In this document: in pieces, positions 1 to 7,328 of the stretch | How the letters are laid out: each line of letters starts with the position of its first letter | How positions within the stretch are numbered: the stretch's first letter is position 1 | Source of the DNA: Bacteroidota bacterium | Lineage (GTDB): Bacteria; Bacteroidota; Ignavibacteria; UBA10030; F1-140-MAGs086 | Assembly (NCBI GenBank): GCA_005792205.1 | Contig: SXSO01000114.1 | Coordinates: forward strand, 1-14,253 | DNA: 14,253 nt | Direction of reading: 5' to 3' | Notes under the pieces: model-generated | The model's input: the letters and a program-made list of their open reading frames with translations, nothing else | The model's database searches: none | Told to the model about the DNA's origin: nothing | Made by a program: the position numbers and the translations under genes

Positions 1-2
1 AA

Positions 3-833
3 ATTGTAGTTGATTGCATAAATTCAAGTGGAAATTTAATTATTCCAAAATTATTACAAGAACTTGGATGTGAAGTTATACAAATAAATTCCCAAATTGG
101 AGAAAATTTTTCGCATTCACCCGAACCAGTTCCTGAAAATTTATTTGAACTTTCTCAAGTTGTAAAAAAAGAGAAAGCAAATATTGGTTTTGCAATTGAT
201 CCCGATAGTGATAGAGTTGCAATTATTATGGAAAATGGATTTCCGTTTTCGGAAGAATATACAGTTGTCGCATGTGCAAAAACGGTTTTAAGAAAGGTTT
301 CACCACAACAAAATGTTGTTGTGAATTTATCTACAACGCAAGCAATTGAAGATATTTCAAATGAATTTAATGCAAATGTTTTTAGAACTCCTGTTGGTGA
401 AATAAATGTATCACAAAAAATGAAGGAGATAAATTCAATTGTTGGTGGAGAGGGAAGTGGAGGAATAATTTTACCACAACTTCATTTTGGACGAGATGGA
501 AGTTTGGGCGTTGCACTTTTCCTTCAACTTTTGACGGAAGAAAATTGCAGTGTTTCTGAACTTAAAGAAAAATTTCCAAAGTATTTTATGAAGAAAGCAA
601 AATTTGAAATTGGCAATTTGAATTTTGAAAACGTAAAACAAAAAATTTTGGAAATATTTAAAAACAACAGTAAAATCAATACTGAAGATGGAATTAGAAT
701 TTCATTTGGAACAAAATGGATTCATATTCGCAAATCTAATACAGAACCAATTTTAAGAATTATTGCAGAATCTTCTTTTGAAGATGAAACTTTTGAATTG
801 ATAAAACAATTTCAGAAAATAATTTTTTCGTAA
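3..833 (+). CDS. glmM: Phosphoglucosamine mutase (GlmM-type alpha-D-phosphohexomutase), 3' part
   Basis: The 5' end lies outside the window; 276 C-terminal codons are visible and the frame is open from base 3. The enzyme interconverts glucosamine-6-phosphate and glucosamine-1-phosphate on the way to UDP-GlcNAc in the cytoplasm. Seen here: the metal-binding loop DPDSDR (encoded near 201-218), preceded by a HSPEPVPENL segment typical of the family; the sugar-recognition loop GGEGSGGIILPQLHFGRDG (about 444-500); and the phosphate-binding loop RKSNTEPILRI (about 730-762). The catalytic serine loop would be upstream. The GGEGxGG loop resembles the GlmM type of Bacteroidota and archaea more than E. 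coli GlmM, so a phosphomannomutase/phosphoglucomutase specificity cannot be excluded. The stop overlaps the next start as TAATG, which suggests translational coupling to dprA. Confidence 0.85.
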   Translation: MVVDCINSSGNLIIPKLLQELGCEVIQINSQIGENFSHSPEPVPENLFELSQVVKKEKANIGFAIDPDSDRVAIIMENGFPFSEEYTVVACAKTVLRKVSPQQNVVVNLSTTQAIEDISNEFNANVFRTPVGEINVSQKMKEINSIVGGEGSGGIILPQLHFGRDGSLGVALFLQLLTEENCSVSELKEKFPKYFMKKAKFEIGNLNFENVKQKILEIFKNNSKINTEDGIRISFGTKWIHIRKSNTEPILRIIAESSFEDETFELIKQFQKIIFS

Positions 834-1941
834 TGTGGAAAATAGAAGAAATTTTAGTTGCATCTCAAATTGAAAACATTGGAGAAATCACACTTCGCAA
901 AATTATTTCAAATTTTGAATCACTTGAAAATTTGCTTTCTTCATCTGAAAAATTTTTAGAAAAAGCTTTAAATCAAAATTTTGTTGAAGGAATTTTATCT
1001 TTCAATAATTCTAAACTTGACAAAGCAAAAAAAATGCTGAAAGACAAGTAAACATTGCATTAAAAACAAATTCTACAATAATTTCAATTGAAGATGAACT
1101 TTATCCAGAACAATTGAAAAATATTTATTCTCCTCCAGTTTTAATTTTTACAAAAGGAAATTTTTTGCCTCAAGATAGATTTTCAATTTCAATTGTTGGA
1201 ACGCGAAATCCAACAAACTATGGAAAAATAATTTGTGAAAAACTTTCTGAAGAGCTTGCTCATTTTGGGTTGACAATTATTAGCGGTCTTGCATATGGTA
1301 TTGATACGATTGCTCATAAATCTGCTGTTAAAAATTCTAAACGAACAATTGCAGTTCTTGGTTCTGGAGTTGATATTATTTATCCTAAAGAAAATATTTC
1401 TCTTGCAAAAGAAATTGAAAAAAATGGAGTGATAGTTTCAGAATATTTTTTTGAGACGCCAGCAAATTCATTTAATTTTCCAAAACGAAATCGTATCATA
1501 AGTGGACTTTCGTTTGGGACAATTCTGATTGAGAGTAGTATTGATGGAGGTGGAATTATCACAATGAAAACAGCATTAGATCAAGGAAAAGATACATTTG
1601 CGATTCCCGGTTCAATTTTAGAAAATAAAAGTAGCGGAACAAATCTTTTGATAAAAGAAGGAAAAGCAAAACTTGTGCAAAATGTAGATGATATTTTAAA
1701 CGAACTGAATTACAAACTTCAACCATTTTTGGGAAATAAAAATTTTTCTTACGAAAAAATAAATTTATCTGAAAGAGAAAAATTGATTTTATCTGCAATG
1801 CCAAATGAACCAATTCATATTGATGAAATTGCCTCCATTCTACAGATTTCAGTTTCTGAAATTTTGGTAAATTTTTTGAATCTTGAATTTAAAGGAGTTA
1901 TAAAACAATTTGCGGGAAAAATGTTTCAAAAAATTTTATAA
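833..1941 (+). CDS. dprA: DNA-processing protein DprA, reading frame broken at an A8 tract
   Basis: DprA loads RecA onto incoming single-stranded DNA during natural transformation. The first segment (833-1051) carries a helix-hairpin-helix-like N-terminus (IENIGEITLRKI). The second (up to 1941) carries the Rossmann-like core: SIVGTRNPTNYG, SGLAYGIDTIAHKSAV, VLGSGVDIIYPKEN, FPKRNRIISGLS, IESSIDGGGIITMKTALDQGKDTFAIPG, plus a C-terminal winged-helix-like tail. The halves are in different frames. A -1 shift within the A8 run at 1027-1034 joins them as LDKAKK-NAERQ and continues into IEDELYPEQLKNIYSPPV, just as DprA proteins normally run. The second half has no credible start of its own: the TTG at 1114 lies inside conserved sequence. 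No other lesion is present. I annotate one gene; the break may be a sequencing error, slippage or recent decay. It starts at the ATG overlapping the glmM stop. Confidence 0.85.
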
Positions 1942-1945
1942 TACA

Positions 1946-2854
1946 ATGGAACAAGAAACACTTACAAAATTTGAGTATGATGTAAAAAAGGTTTTATTAT
2001 ACTATGAAATTTTTAATTATCCATTAAAGATTGAAGAATTGTTTTTATTGTATTCACAAAGAATTTCATTTGACAAATTTATTTCTCAATTAAATGAAAT
2101 TACATTAAAAAATAAAATTAAAAATAAAAATGGATTTATTTTTTTGAAAGACGAAATTTCAATAAATAAAAGATTAGAAGGAGAAAAAAGAGCAATTCGT
2201 CTTTTAAAAATTGCAAAAGTGATGTCAAGAATAATTTCTTGGTTTCCTTTTGTGAGAGGAATTTTTTTAACGGGAGAAATTTCAAAAAATATTTCAAGTA
2301 TTGATGGAGATATTGATTTTATGATTGTGACAAAGGAAAATAGGGTTTGGGTTTGTAGAACTTTTTTAATTTTATTTAAAAAACTGTTTTTGTTTAATAG
2401 TAAAAAGTATTTTTGTTTAAATTATTTTGTTTCAGAAAATCATTTTAAATTTAAAGAACAAAATATGTTTTTTGCAACCGAAATTGTATATTTAAAACCA
2501 ATGTATAACTTAAATTTGCTTTTCAAGTATTGGAACGAAAATGAATGGATAAAAAATTTTTATCCAAACTTTGAGCATACAAAAATTACTTTTCCAAATA
2601 CAATTGAAAGGCAAAGTTTGGTTCAAAGAGTTTTTGAATTTATACTTCTAAATTTTATTTTAAATTATTTAGAAAAATATTTTTTTGCAAAAACAAAAAA
2701 ATATTTTGGTAAAAAATATTCTAATCTTGGTAGTGATATAGTTTCTAAAATTTTTAAATCCACACCTTTTGAGTCAAGAGCGTTTGTTGGAAATTTTGAA
2801 GATAAAGTTTTAAGTTTATATAATCAAAAACTTTCTGAACATAATATTTTGTGA
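1946..2854 (+). CDS. Nucleotidyltransferase-fold protein of unknown role
   Basis: A protein of 302 residues if started at the ATG at 1946, four bases after the dprA stop. An in-frame ATG at 1910 would overlap dprA by 32 bases and adds only a low-information leader, so I prefer 1946. Residues about 105-130 (FLTGEISKN...DGDIDFMIVT) resemble the nucleotidyltransferase (Pol beta-like) signature, a G-S/G helix turn followed by DxD, here Asp122 and Asp124. The canonical GS pair reads GE, so activity is uncertain. Residues about 11-70 look like a small winged-helix domain. The rest is rich in aromatic and lysine residues and not recognised. The stop overlaps the GTG start of the next gene (GTGA), so it is probably translated with the radical SAM genes and may act in the same pathway. 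The substrate is unknown. Confidence 0.6.
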   Translation: MEQETLTKFEYDVKKVLLYYEIFNYPLKIEELFLLYSQRISFDKFISQLNEITLKNKIKNKNGFIFLKDEISINKRLEGEKRAIRLLKIAKVMSRIISWFPFVRGIFLTGEISKNISSIDGDIDFMIVTKENRVWVCRTFLILFKKLFLFNSKKYFCLNYFVSENHFKFKEQNMFFATEIVYLKPMYNLNLLFKYWNENEWIKNFYPNFEHTKITFPNTIERQSLVQRVFEFILLNFILNYLEKYFFAKTKKYFGKKYSNLGSDIVSKIFKSTPFESRAFVGNFEDKVLSLYNQKLSEHNIL

Positions 2855-4278
2855 AAATACTTTTTACACATTCATATTTTTTAAAATTTGACAAGAAAGA
2901 ATATAAATCAATGATGCCATATCTTCCACTTGGTACATTGTATGCTGCTGCATTTTTGAAATCTAAAAATTATGAAGTAGAACTTTTTGATTCTATGTTA
3001 GAAGATTCAGAAGAAAATATTTTTTTTCATCTCCAAAAATTTAAACCAAAATATCTTGTAATTTACGACGACGATTTTAACTACTTGACAAAAATGTGTC
3101 TTGAAAGAATGAGATTGGCAGCATTTAAGATGAGCGAAATTGGAAAAAAATTTGGTTGTATTGTAATTATCCATAGCTCAGATTCAGCGGATAATATTGA
3201 AAAATATATTGAGAACAAGGTTGATTATGTAATTTTTGGAGAAGGTGAAGATACGCTTCTTGAGGCAATTGAATTTCTTGAAAAAAAATCTACGAAAAAA
3301 TTAAATGAGATAGATGGAATTGCATTCAAAGAAAATAATATTATCGTAAAAAATCAGAAACGAAAAGTAAAAATCAATATAGACGATTTTCCATTTCCAC
3401 TTCGTGAAATTGCAAATCTAAATTTGTACAAAGAACAATGGATTAAGAAATACAAATATTTTTCAATGAATATTGTAACAACAAGAGGATGTCCATTTCA
3501 TTGTAATTGGTGTGCAAAGCCAATTTATGGACAAGTTTATAATTCACGAAGCCCTAAAAATGTTGTTGAAGAAATAAAATTTTTAAAAGAAAAATATGAA
3601 CCAAATCATATTTGGTTTTGTGATGATATTTTTGGACTAAAACCAAATTGGGTTCAAGAATTTTCAGAAATTATTGAAAAAGAAAATGCAAAAATTCCAT
3701 TTAAATGTTTGTCTCGTGCTGATTTACTTTTAAAAAATAATACAATTGATGCACTTCATAAATCGGGATGTGATTCAGTTTGGATTGGAGCAGAAAGTGG
3801 TTCACAAAAAATTTTGGATGCAATGGAAAAAGGAATTACTGTTGAGCAAATTTATGAAGCGACAAAAAAATTGAAAGAAAAAAAAATTAAAGTTGGTTTC
3901 TTTCTTCAATTTGGATATTTAGGAGAAACAAAAAACGATATTGAAAAAACTTTTGAGATGGTAAAAAATTGTATGCCAAATGAAATTGGAGTTTCTGTTT
4001 CATATCCATTGCCAAATACAAAGTTTTATGATATTGTAAAAGAAGAAATGCAAACACAAAAAAATTGGTTTGATAGTCAAGATCTTGCGATGATGTTTCA
4101 TGGAACTTATGAAACAAGATATTATAGACATTTGCATAAGTTGATTCATAAAAAATTTAGAGTTTGGAAAGGAGTTCAAAATTTTGTTTCATTCAGAAAT
4201 GCTTTATCAATGATTTATCATTTTGTTACAATTCCAAATGCAGTTAGAAAATTAAACAAATTTGGACAAAAAAAATAA
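2851..4278 (+). CDS. Radical SAM protein with B12-binding-like N-terminal domain (paralogue 1)
   Basis: A 475-residue protein starting at GTG (2851), overlapping the previous stop. The [4Fe-4S]/SAM motif is CPFHCNWC, with Cys214, Cys218 and Cys221, and is followed by FCDDIF and the WIGAESGSQKILDAMEKG segment typical of BchE-like and MiaB-like radical SAM enzymes. Residues 1-140 form a Rossmann-like domain of the cobalamin-binding type (MPYLPLGTLYAAAFLK near the start, FGEGEDTLLEAIEFL at the end). However, the DxHxxG cobalamin ligand motif is absent, and the usual GGPD is replaced by HSSDSAD (108-114), so base-off B12 binding by the classical mode is doubtful. The next gene is a clear paralogue. 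Generic family chemistry is SAM-dependent radical methylation, cyclisation or rearrangement. The substrate is unknown. A homopolymer A9 at 3878-3886 keeps frame. Confidence 0.85.
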   Translation: MKILFTHSYFLKFDKKEYKSMMPYLPLGTLYAAAFLKSKNYEVELFDSMLEDSEENIFFHLQKFKPKYLVIYDDDFNYLTKMCLERMRLAAFKMSEIGKKFGCIVIIHSSDSADNIEKYIENKVDYVIFGEGEDTLLEAIEFLEKKSTKKLNEIDGIAFKENNIIVKNQKRKVKINIDDFPFPLREIANLNLYKEQWIKKYKYFSMNIVTTRGCPFHCNWCAKPIYGQVYNSRSPKNVVEEIKFLKEKYEPNHIWFCDDIFGLKPNWVQEFSEIIEKENAKIPFKCLSRADLLLKNNTIDALHKSGCDSVWIGAESGSQKILDAMEKGITVEQIYEATKKLKEKKIKVGFFLQFGYLGETKNDIEKTFEMVKNCMPNEIGVSVSYPLPNTKFYDIVKEEMQTQKNWFDSQDLAMMFHGTYETRYYRHLHKLIHKKFRVWKGVQNFVSFRNALSMIYHFVTIPNAVRKLNKFGQKK

Positions 4279-5663
4279 TGGACATTCTTCTTACACACGG
4301 ATATTTTTTGCTTGAAGATGACGCAGAAAAAAAAGTTATGAAACCATATCCAACACTTGGGATTTTATACATTTCTGCATACTTAAAACAAAATGGATTT
4401 ACACCAAAAATTTTTGATACAACATTCTCAAGTTTTTTAGAATTTCAAAATTTTATTCTTCAAAAAAAACCATCTATTGTTGGAATATATAGCAATTTGA
4501 TGACAAAGTTTAATGTTATAAAACAAATAAAATTTTGTAAAAAAAATAATTGCAAAATTATTGTTGGAGGTCCTGATGTTCCAAATTATTCTGAAAATTA
4601 TATTTCAATTGGAGCAGATATTTGTGTATTGGGAGAAGGTGAAGAGGTACTCAAAAATTTAATTCCTGAAATTCAAAAAAGTGGAGTACATAAGTTGCAT
4701 AACGTTAATGGTATTGTATTTCAAGATGAGTTTGGAAATATTGTTAAAACACAACCACAAAACCTAGTTTTTGATTTGGATACAATTCCATTTCCCGATA
4801 GAGATGCAATTGATATTAGGAGATATATGCAAACTTGGAAAACATATCATAAAGAAAGTTCCATTTCTCTAATTTGTTCAAGAGGATGTCCTTTTTCGTG
4901 TAGTTGGTGTAGTAGAACAATTTTTGGTGAAACACAAAGAAGGAGAAGTGTTGAAAATGTGATAAGTGAAATTGAAATGATAAAAGAAAAATATTCTCCT
5001 GATATGCTTTGGTTTGCTGATGATGTTTTTACAATAAATCATAAATGGTTTAATGATTTTTATTCTTCAATGATGAATAAAAAAATGGCGATTCCTTTTG
5101 AGTGTATTTCAAGAGCAGATAGATTGAGTGAAGATATCTTAAAGAAGATGAAAGAACTTGGAAGTTTTAGAATTTGGTTTGGAGCAGAAAGTGGTTCACA
5201 AAAAATTTTAGACGCAATGCAAAGAAAAGTTACTGTCGAACAAATTACAATTCAAACAAAAATTGCTCAAAAATATGGAATTGAAATTGGTTTTTTCATA
5301 ATGATTGGTTATCCAAATGAAAAAATTCTGGACATTGAAAGAACTGTTGAAATGTTAAAAAAAGCATCTCCAAATACATTTCTCACAACAGTTGCATATC
5401 CAATTAAAGGAACACCGTTTTATGAAGAAGTGGAAGATAAAATCTATACACAAGAAGAAAATTGGGAAGAAAATTCAGATAGAAATTTAAAATTTAAAAG
5501 AGATTATAGTGAAAAGTTTTACCGATTTGCAAATTCTTATGTTTTGAATGAAGTTGAGAACTATAAATTACAATACACAAAAAATTACAAGAAAAGATTT
5601 TCTGCATATTCCAAAGCAAAAATTTCAAAAATTATGATGAATTTGTTTTCTGGAGAAGTGTGA
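4278..5663 (+). CDS. Radical SAM protein with B12-binding-like N-terminal domain (paralogue 2)
   Basis: A 461-residue protein whose ATG overlaps the previous stop (TAATG). It is collinear with its upstream neighbour: MKPYPTLGILYISAYLK near the N-terminus, and an almost identical GAESGSQKILDAM segment in the radical SAM barrel. The cluster motif is CPFSCSWC (Cys204, Cys208, Cys211). Unlike paralogue 1 it keeps the GGPD turn (residues 97-100) and GEGEE (119-123) of B12-binding-type radical SAM proteins, but it too lacks DxHxxG. The C-terminal 70 residues are charged and not recognised. Two neighbouring diverged copies suggest either successive steps on one substrate or a complex in which one copy has lost cofactor binding. 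No substrate can be inferred from sequence alone. Confidence 0.87.
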   Translation: MDILLTHGYFLLEDDAEKKVMKPYPTLGILYISAYLKQNGFTPKIFDTTFSSFLEFQNFILQKKPSIVGIYSNLMTKFNVIKQIKFCKKNNCKIIVGGPDVPNYSENYISIGADICVLGEGEEVLKNLIPEIQKSGVHKLHNVNGIVFQDEFGNIVKTQPQNLVFDLDTIPFPDRDAIDIRRYMQTWKTYHKESSISLICSRGCPFSCSWCSRTIFGETQRRRSVENVISEIEMIKEKYSPDMLWFADDVFTINHKWFNDFYSSMMNKKMAIPFECISRADRLSEDILKKMKELGSFRIWFGAESGSQKILDAMQRKVTVEQITIQTKIAQKYGIEIGFFIMIGYPNEKILDIERTVEMLKKASPNTFLTTVAYPIKGTPFYEEVEDKIYTQEENWEENSDRNLKFKRDYSEKFYRFANSYVLNEVENYKLQYTKNYKKRFSAYSKAKISKIMMNLFSGEV

Positions 5664-5664
5664 A

Positions 5665-6456
5665 ATGAATCAATTTGCATTTGATGATTACGCGATCAGT
5701 TACGATTTATATTTTGAAGAAAATAATATCACAAAAATTTTGAGAAAAAAAATTCAAACAATTTTTTTGAGTTATTTTAAAAAAGAAGATTTAATTTTAG
5801 AACTTAATTGTGGAACTGGAAATGATGCAATTTTTCTCGCTCAAAATGGAATAAATATTTTTGCAACTGATATTTCCCAAAAAATGATTGAAGTTACAAG
5901 CGAAAAAATTTTAAAACTTAATTTAGAAAATAACATTACTTTAGAACAAAAATCTATTGAAAATATTTTTGAACTTCAAACAAAAAATTTTGATGGAATA
6001 TTTTCCAATTTTGGAGGAATAAATTGTGTGACAAATATTTCTAATGTTTTTTATGATGTAAATAATCTTTTGAAACCAAATGGAATTTTTATTTTAAACT
6101 ATATGAATAAGTTTTGTTTGTTTGAAACAATTGCTTTTTTGAAAAAAGGAAAACTTAAAAAAGCATTTGAACGATTGCACAAAAATGGTGTGGATGTAAA
6201 ACTTCAAAACGAATATGTTAAAACATATTATTATTTTGCGAATCAAATTAAACAGAATTCCCAAAAATATTTTGATATTATTCAACTTACGGGACTAAAT
6301 TTTTTTTCTCCAAATCCTAATTTTATTGATTTCTACAATCGGCACCCAAAAATCTCAAATATATTTTTGAATATTGAAAACAAAGTAGAAAGTATTTTTC
6401 CTTTTTATTATTTTGGAGATCACGCTATTGTTGTTTTGAAAAAAAAGAAAATTTAA
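5665..6456 (+). CDS. Class I SAM-dependent methyltransferase
   Basis: A 263-residue cytoplasmic protein. Motif I is LILELNCGTGNDAIFLA (residues 43-59, glycine-rich SAM loop with Cys49 in the loop), followed by the acidic strand end ATDIS (67-71) that would hold the ribose hydroxyls of SAM. The FDGIFSNFGGINCV segment matches motif IV of Methyltransf_11/25-type enzymes. It ends with a hydrophobic strand (FGDHAIVVLKKK) as is common in this superfamily. ATG at 5665 starts one base after the previous stop, and GGAG at 5652-5655 is one of the few clear Shine-Dalgarno-like sequences in the window. It closes the nucleotidyltransferase/radical SAM run and probably modifies the same product. The acceptor (N, O or C) cannot be told. 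Confidence 0.85.
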   Translation: MNQFAFDDYAISYDLYFEENNITKILRKKIQTIFLSYFKKEDLILELNCGTGNDAIFLAQNGINIFATDISQKMIEVTSEKILKLNLENNITLEQKSIENIFELQTKNFDGIFSNFGGINCVTNISNVFYDVNNLLKPNGIFILNYMNKFCLFETIAFLKKGKLKKAFERLHKNGVDVKLQNEYVKTYYYFANQIKQNSQKYFDIIQLTGLNFFSPNPNFIDFYNRHPKISNIFLNIENKVESIFPFYYFGDHAIVVLKKKKI

Positions 6457-6538
6457 CATAATATTTATATTTTAAATTGGCATATAATTTTTTTTTAAAA
6501 ACAATTTTTGTTGTTATTTTATTTCATATATTTTTCAA

Positions 6539-6555
6539 AGTTATTTTAAATAACT
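6539..6555. promoter_or_regulatory. 17-bp perfect inverted repeat upstream of the oxidase cluster
   Basis: AGTTATT-TTA-AATAACT is a perfect 7-bp dyad with a 3-bp centre, 52 bp before the start of the cupredoxin gene and within the 151-bp gap separating the radical SAM series from the respiratory genes. Its position and symmetry fit a dimeric regulator's operator, for example one sensing oxygen, copper or redox state. In DNA this AT-rich a chance dyad is not rare, and no regulator gene is nearby. A hairpin terminator is less likely because the stem has only two G:C pairs and no T-tract follows directly. Confidence 0.3.
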
Positions 6556-6607
6556 AAATTTTTAAATAGCATTTTTTATTAATTCAAACATAATTGACGA
6601 AGTAATC

Positions 6608-7297
6608 ATGAAGAAATCAACATTATTTTTATTTATATTTTTCATATCAAATTTATCTTATTCAGGAAATCTTACTGGTAAAATTAATTTCAAAGGAGCT
6701 GCTCCAAAACCGCAAAAAATTAAAATGAATTCTGATGCAAAATGTGTAGCATCTCACAAAGGTGATGTAATTTCAGAACAAGTTGTAGTGAATTCAAACA
6801 ATACACTTAAAAATGTTTTTGTGTATGTGAAAAAAGGTTTAGAAGGTAAAAAATTTCCAACTCCAAAAGATGCAGTTGCATTGAACCAACAAGGATGTAC
6901 ATATTCTCCGCACGTAATTGGTGTTATGGCAAATCAAAAAATTGATATAATAAATAGTGATAATACACTTCATAATGTTCACGCTCTTCCAAAATCAAAT
7001 CCACAATTTAATATTGCACAACCTAAACAAGGAATGAAAACTTCGAAATCATTTACAAAATCTGAAGTTATGGTGAAAGTAAAATGTGATGTTCACAGTT
7101 GGATGTCATCTTATATTGGAGTTTTGGATCATCCATTTTATGCTGTAAGTGATGATAAAGGAAATTTTACAATCAAAAATCTTACTGCGGGTGATTATGA
7201 AGTTGAAGCATGGCATGAAAAATTAGGAGTACAAACATTAAAGCTCAAAGTAACAGATAAAGGAGCAACTGCCGATTTTACTTTTGAAGGTAAATAA
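6608..7297 (+). CDS. Secreted cupredoxin-like copper protein with carboxypeptidase-regulatory-like tail
   Basis: A 229-residue protein with a Sec signal peptide (residues 1 to about 19, MKKSTLFLFIFFISNLSYS), so it acts outside the cytoplasmic membrane. The middle is a plastocyanin/azurin-like fold with candidate type-1 copper ligands His122 (in TLHNVHALP) and Cys160, His163 and Met166 (in CDVHSWM). The C-terminal 60 residues (DDKGNFTIKNLTAGDYEVEAWHEKLG) form a carboxypeptidase-regulatory-like beta sandwich. Cys46 and Cys97 could form a disulfide. The gene lies immediately before coxA and begins the respiratory cluster. No c-type cytochrome gene (CxxCH) is seen in the window, so it may carry electrons to the oxidase or handle copper for CuA/CuB assembly. 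Both roles are inference. Confidence 0.82.
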   Translation: MKKSTLFLFIFFISNLSYSGNLTGKINFKGAAPKPQKIKMNSDAKCVASHKGDVISEQVVVNSNNTLKNVFVYVKKGLEGKKFPTPKDAVALNQQGCTYSPHVIGVMANQKIDIINSDNTLHNVHALPKSNPQFNIAQPKQGMKTSKSFTKSEVMVKVKCDVHSWMSSYIGVLDHPFYAVSDDKGNFTIKNLTAGDYEVEAWHEKLGVQTLKLKVTDKGATADFTFEGK

Positions 7298-7328
7298 TTT
7301 TTTTTAAAAATTAAATATAGTTTTGATT

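Noticed and set aside
1027..1090. Programmed -1 ribosomal frameshifting in dprA as in dnaX
   Set aside because: The A AAA AAA layout fits, but I see neither a stable downstream stem-loop nor an upstream Shine-Dalgarno stimulator; kept only as one alternative inside the finding.
1380..1813. Open frames of 60 and 84 codons on the minus strand within dprA
   Set aside because: They are antisense shadows of strongly conserved DprA coding sequence, with no family resemblance and no gene context.
2851..5663. Recent tandem duplication of the radical SAM gene or assembly duplication
   Set aside because: The two proteins align along their length but are clearly diverged outside the core motifs, so they are old paralogues and not an artefact.
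6450..6496. Intrinsic terminator after the methyltransferase gene
   Set aside because: The 7-bp dyad AATTTAA/TTAAATT has no G:C pair and a 15-base loop, and the T9 run at 6488 begins nine bases after the stem; too weak to call.
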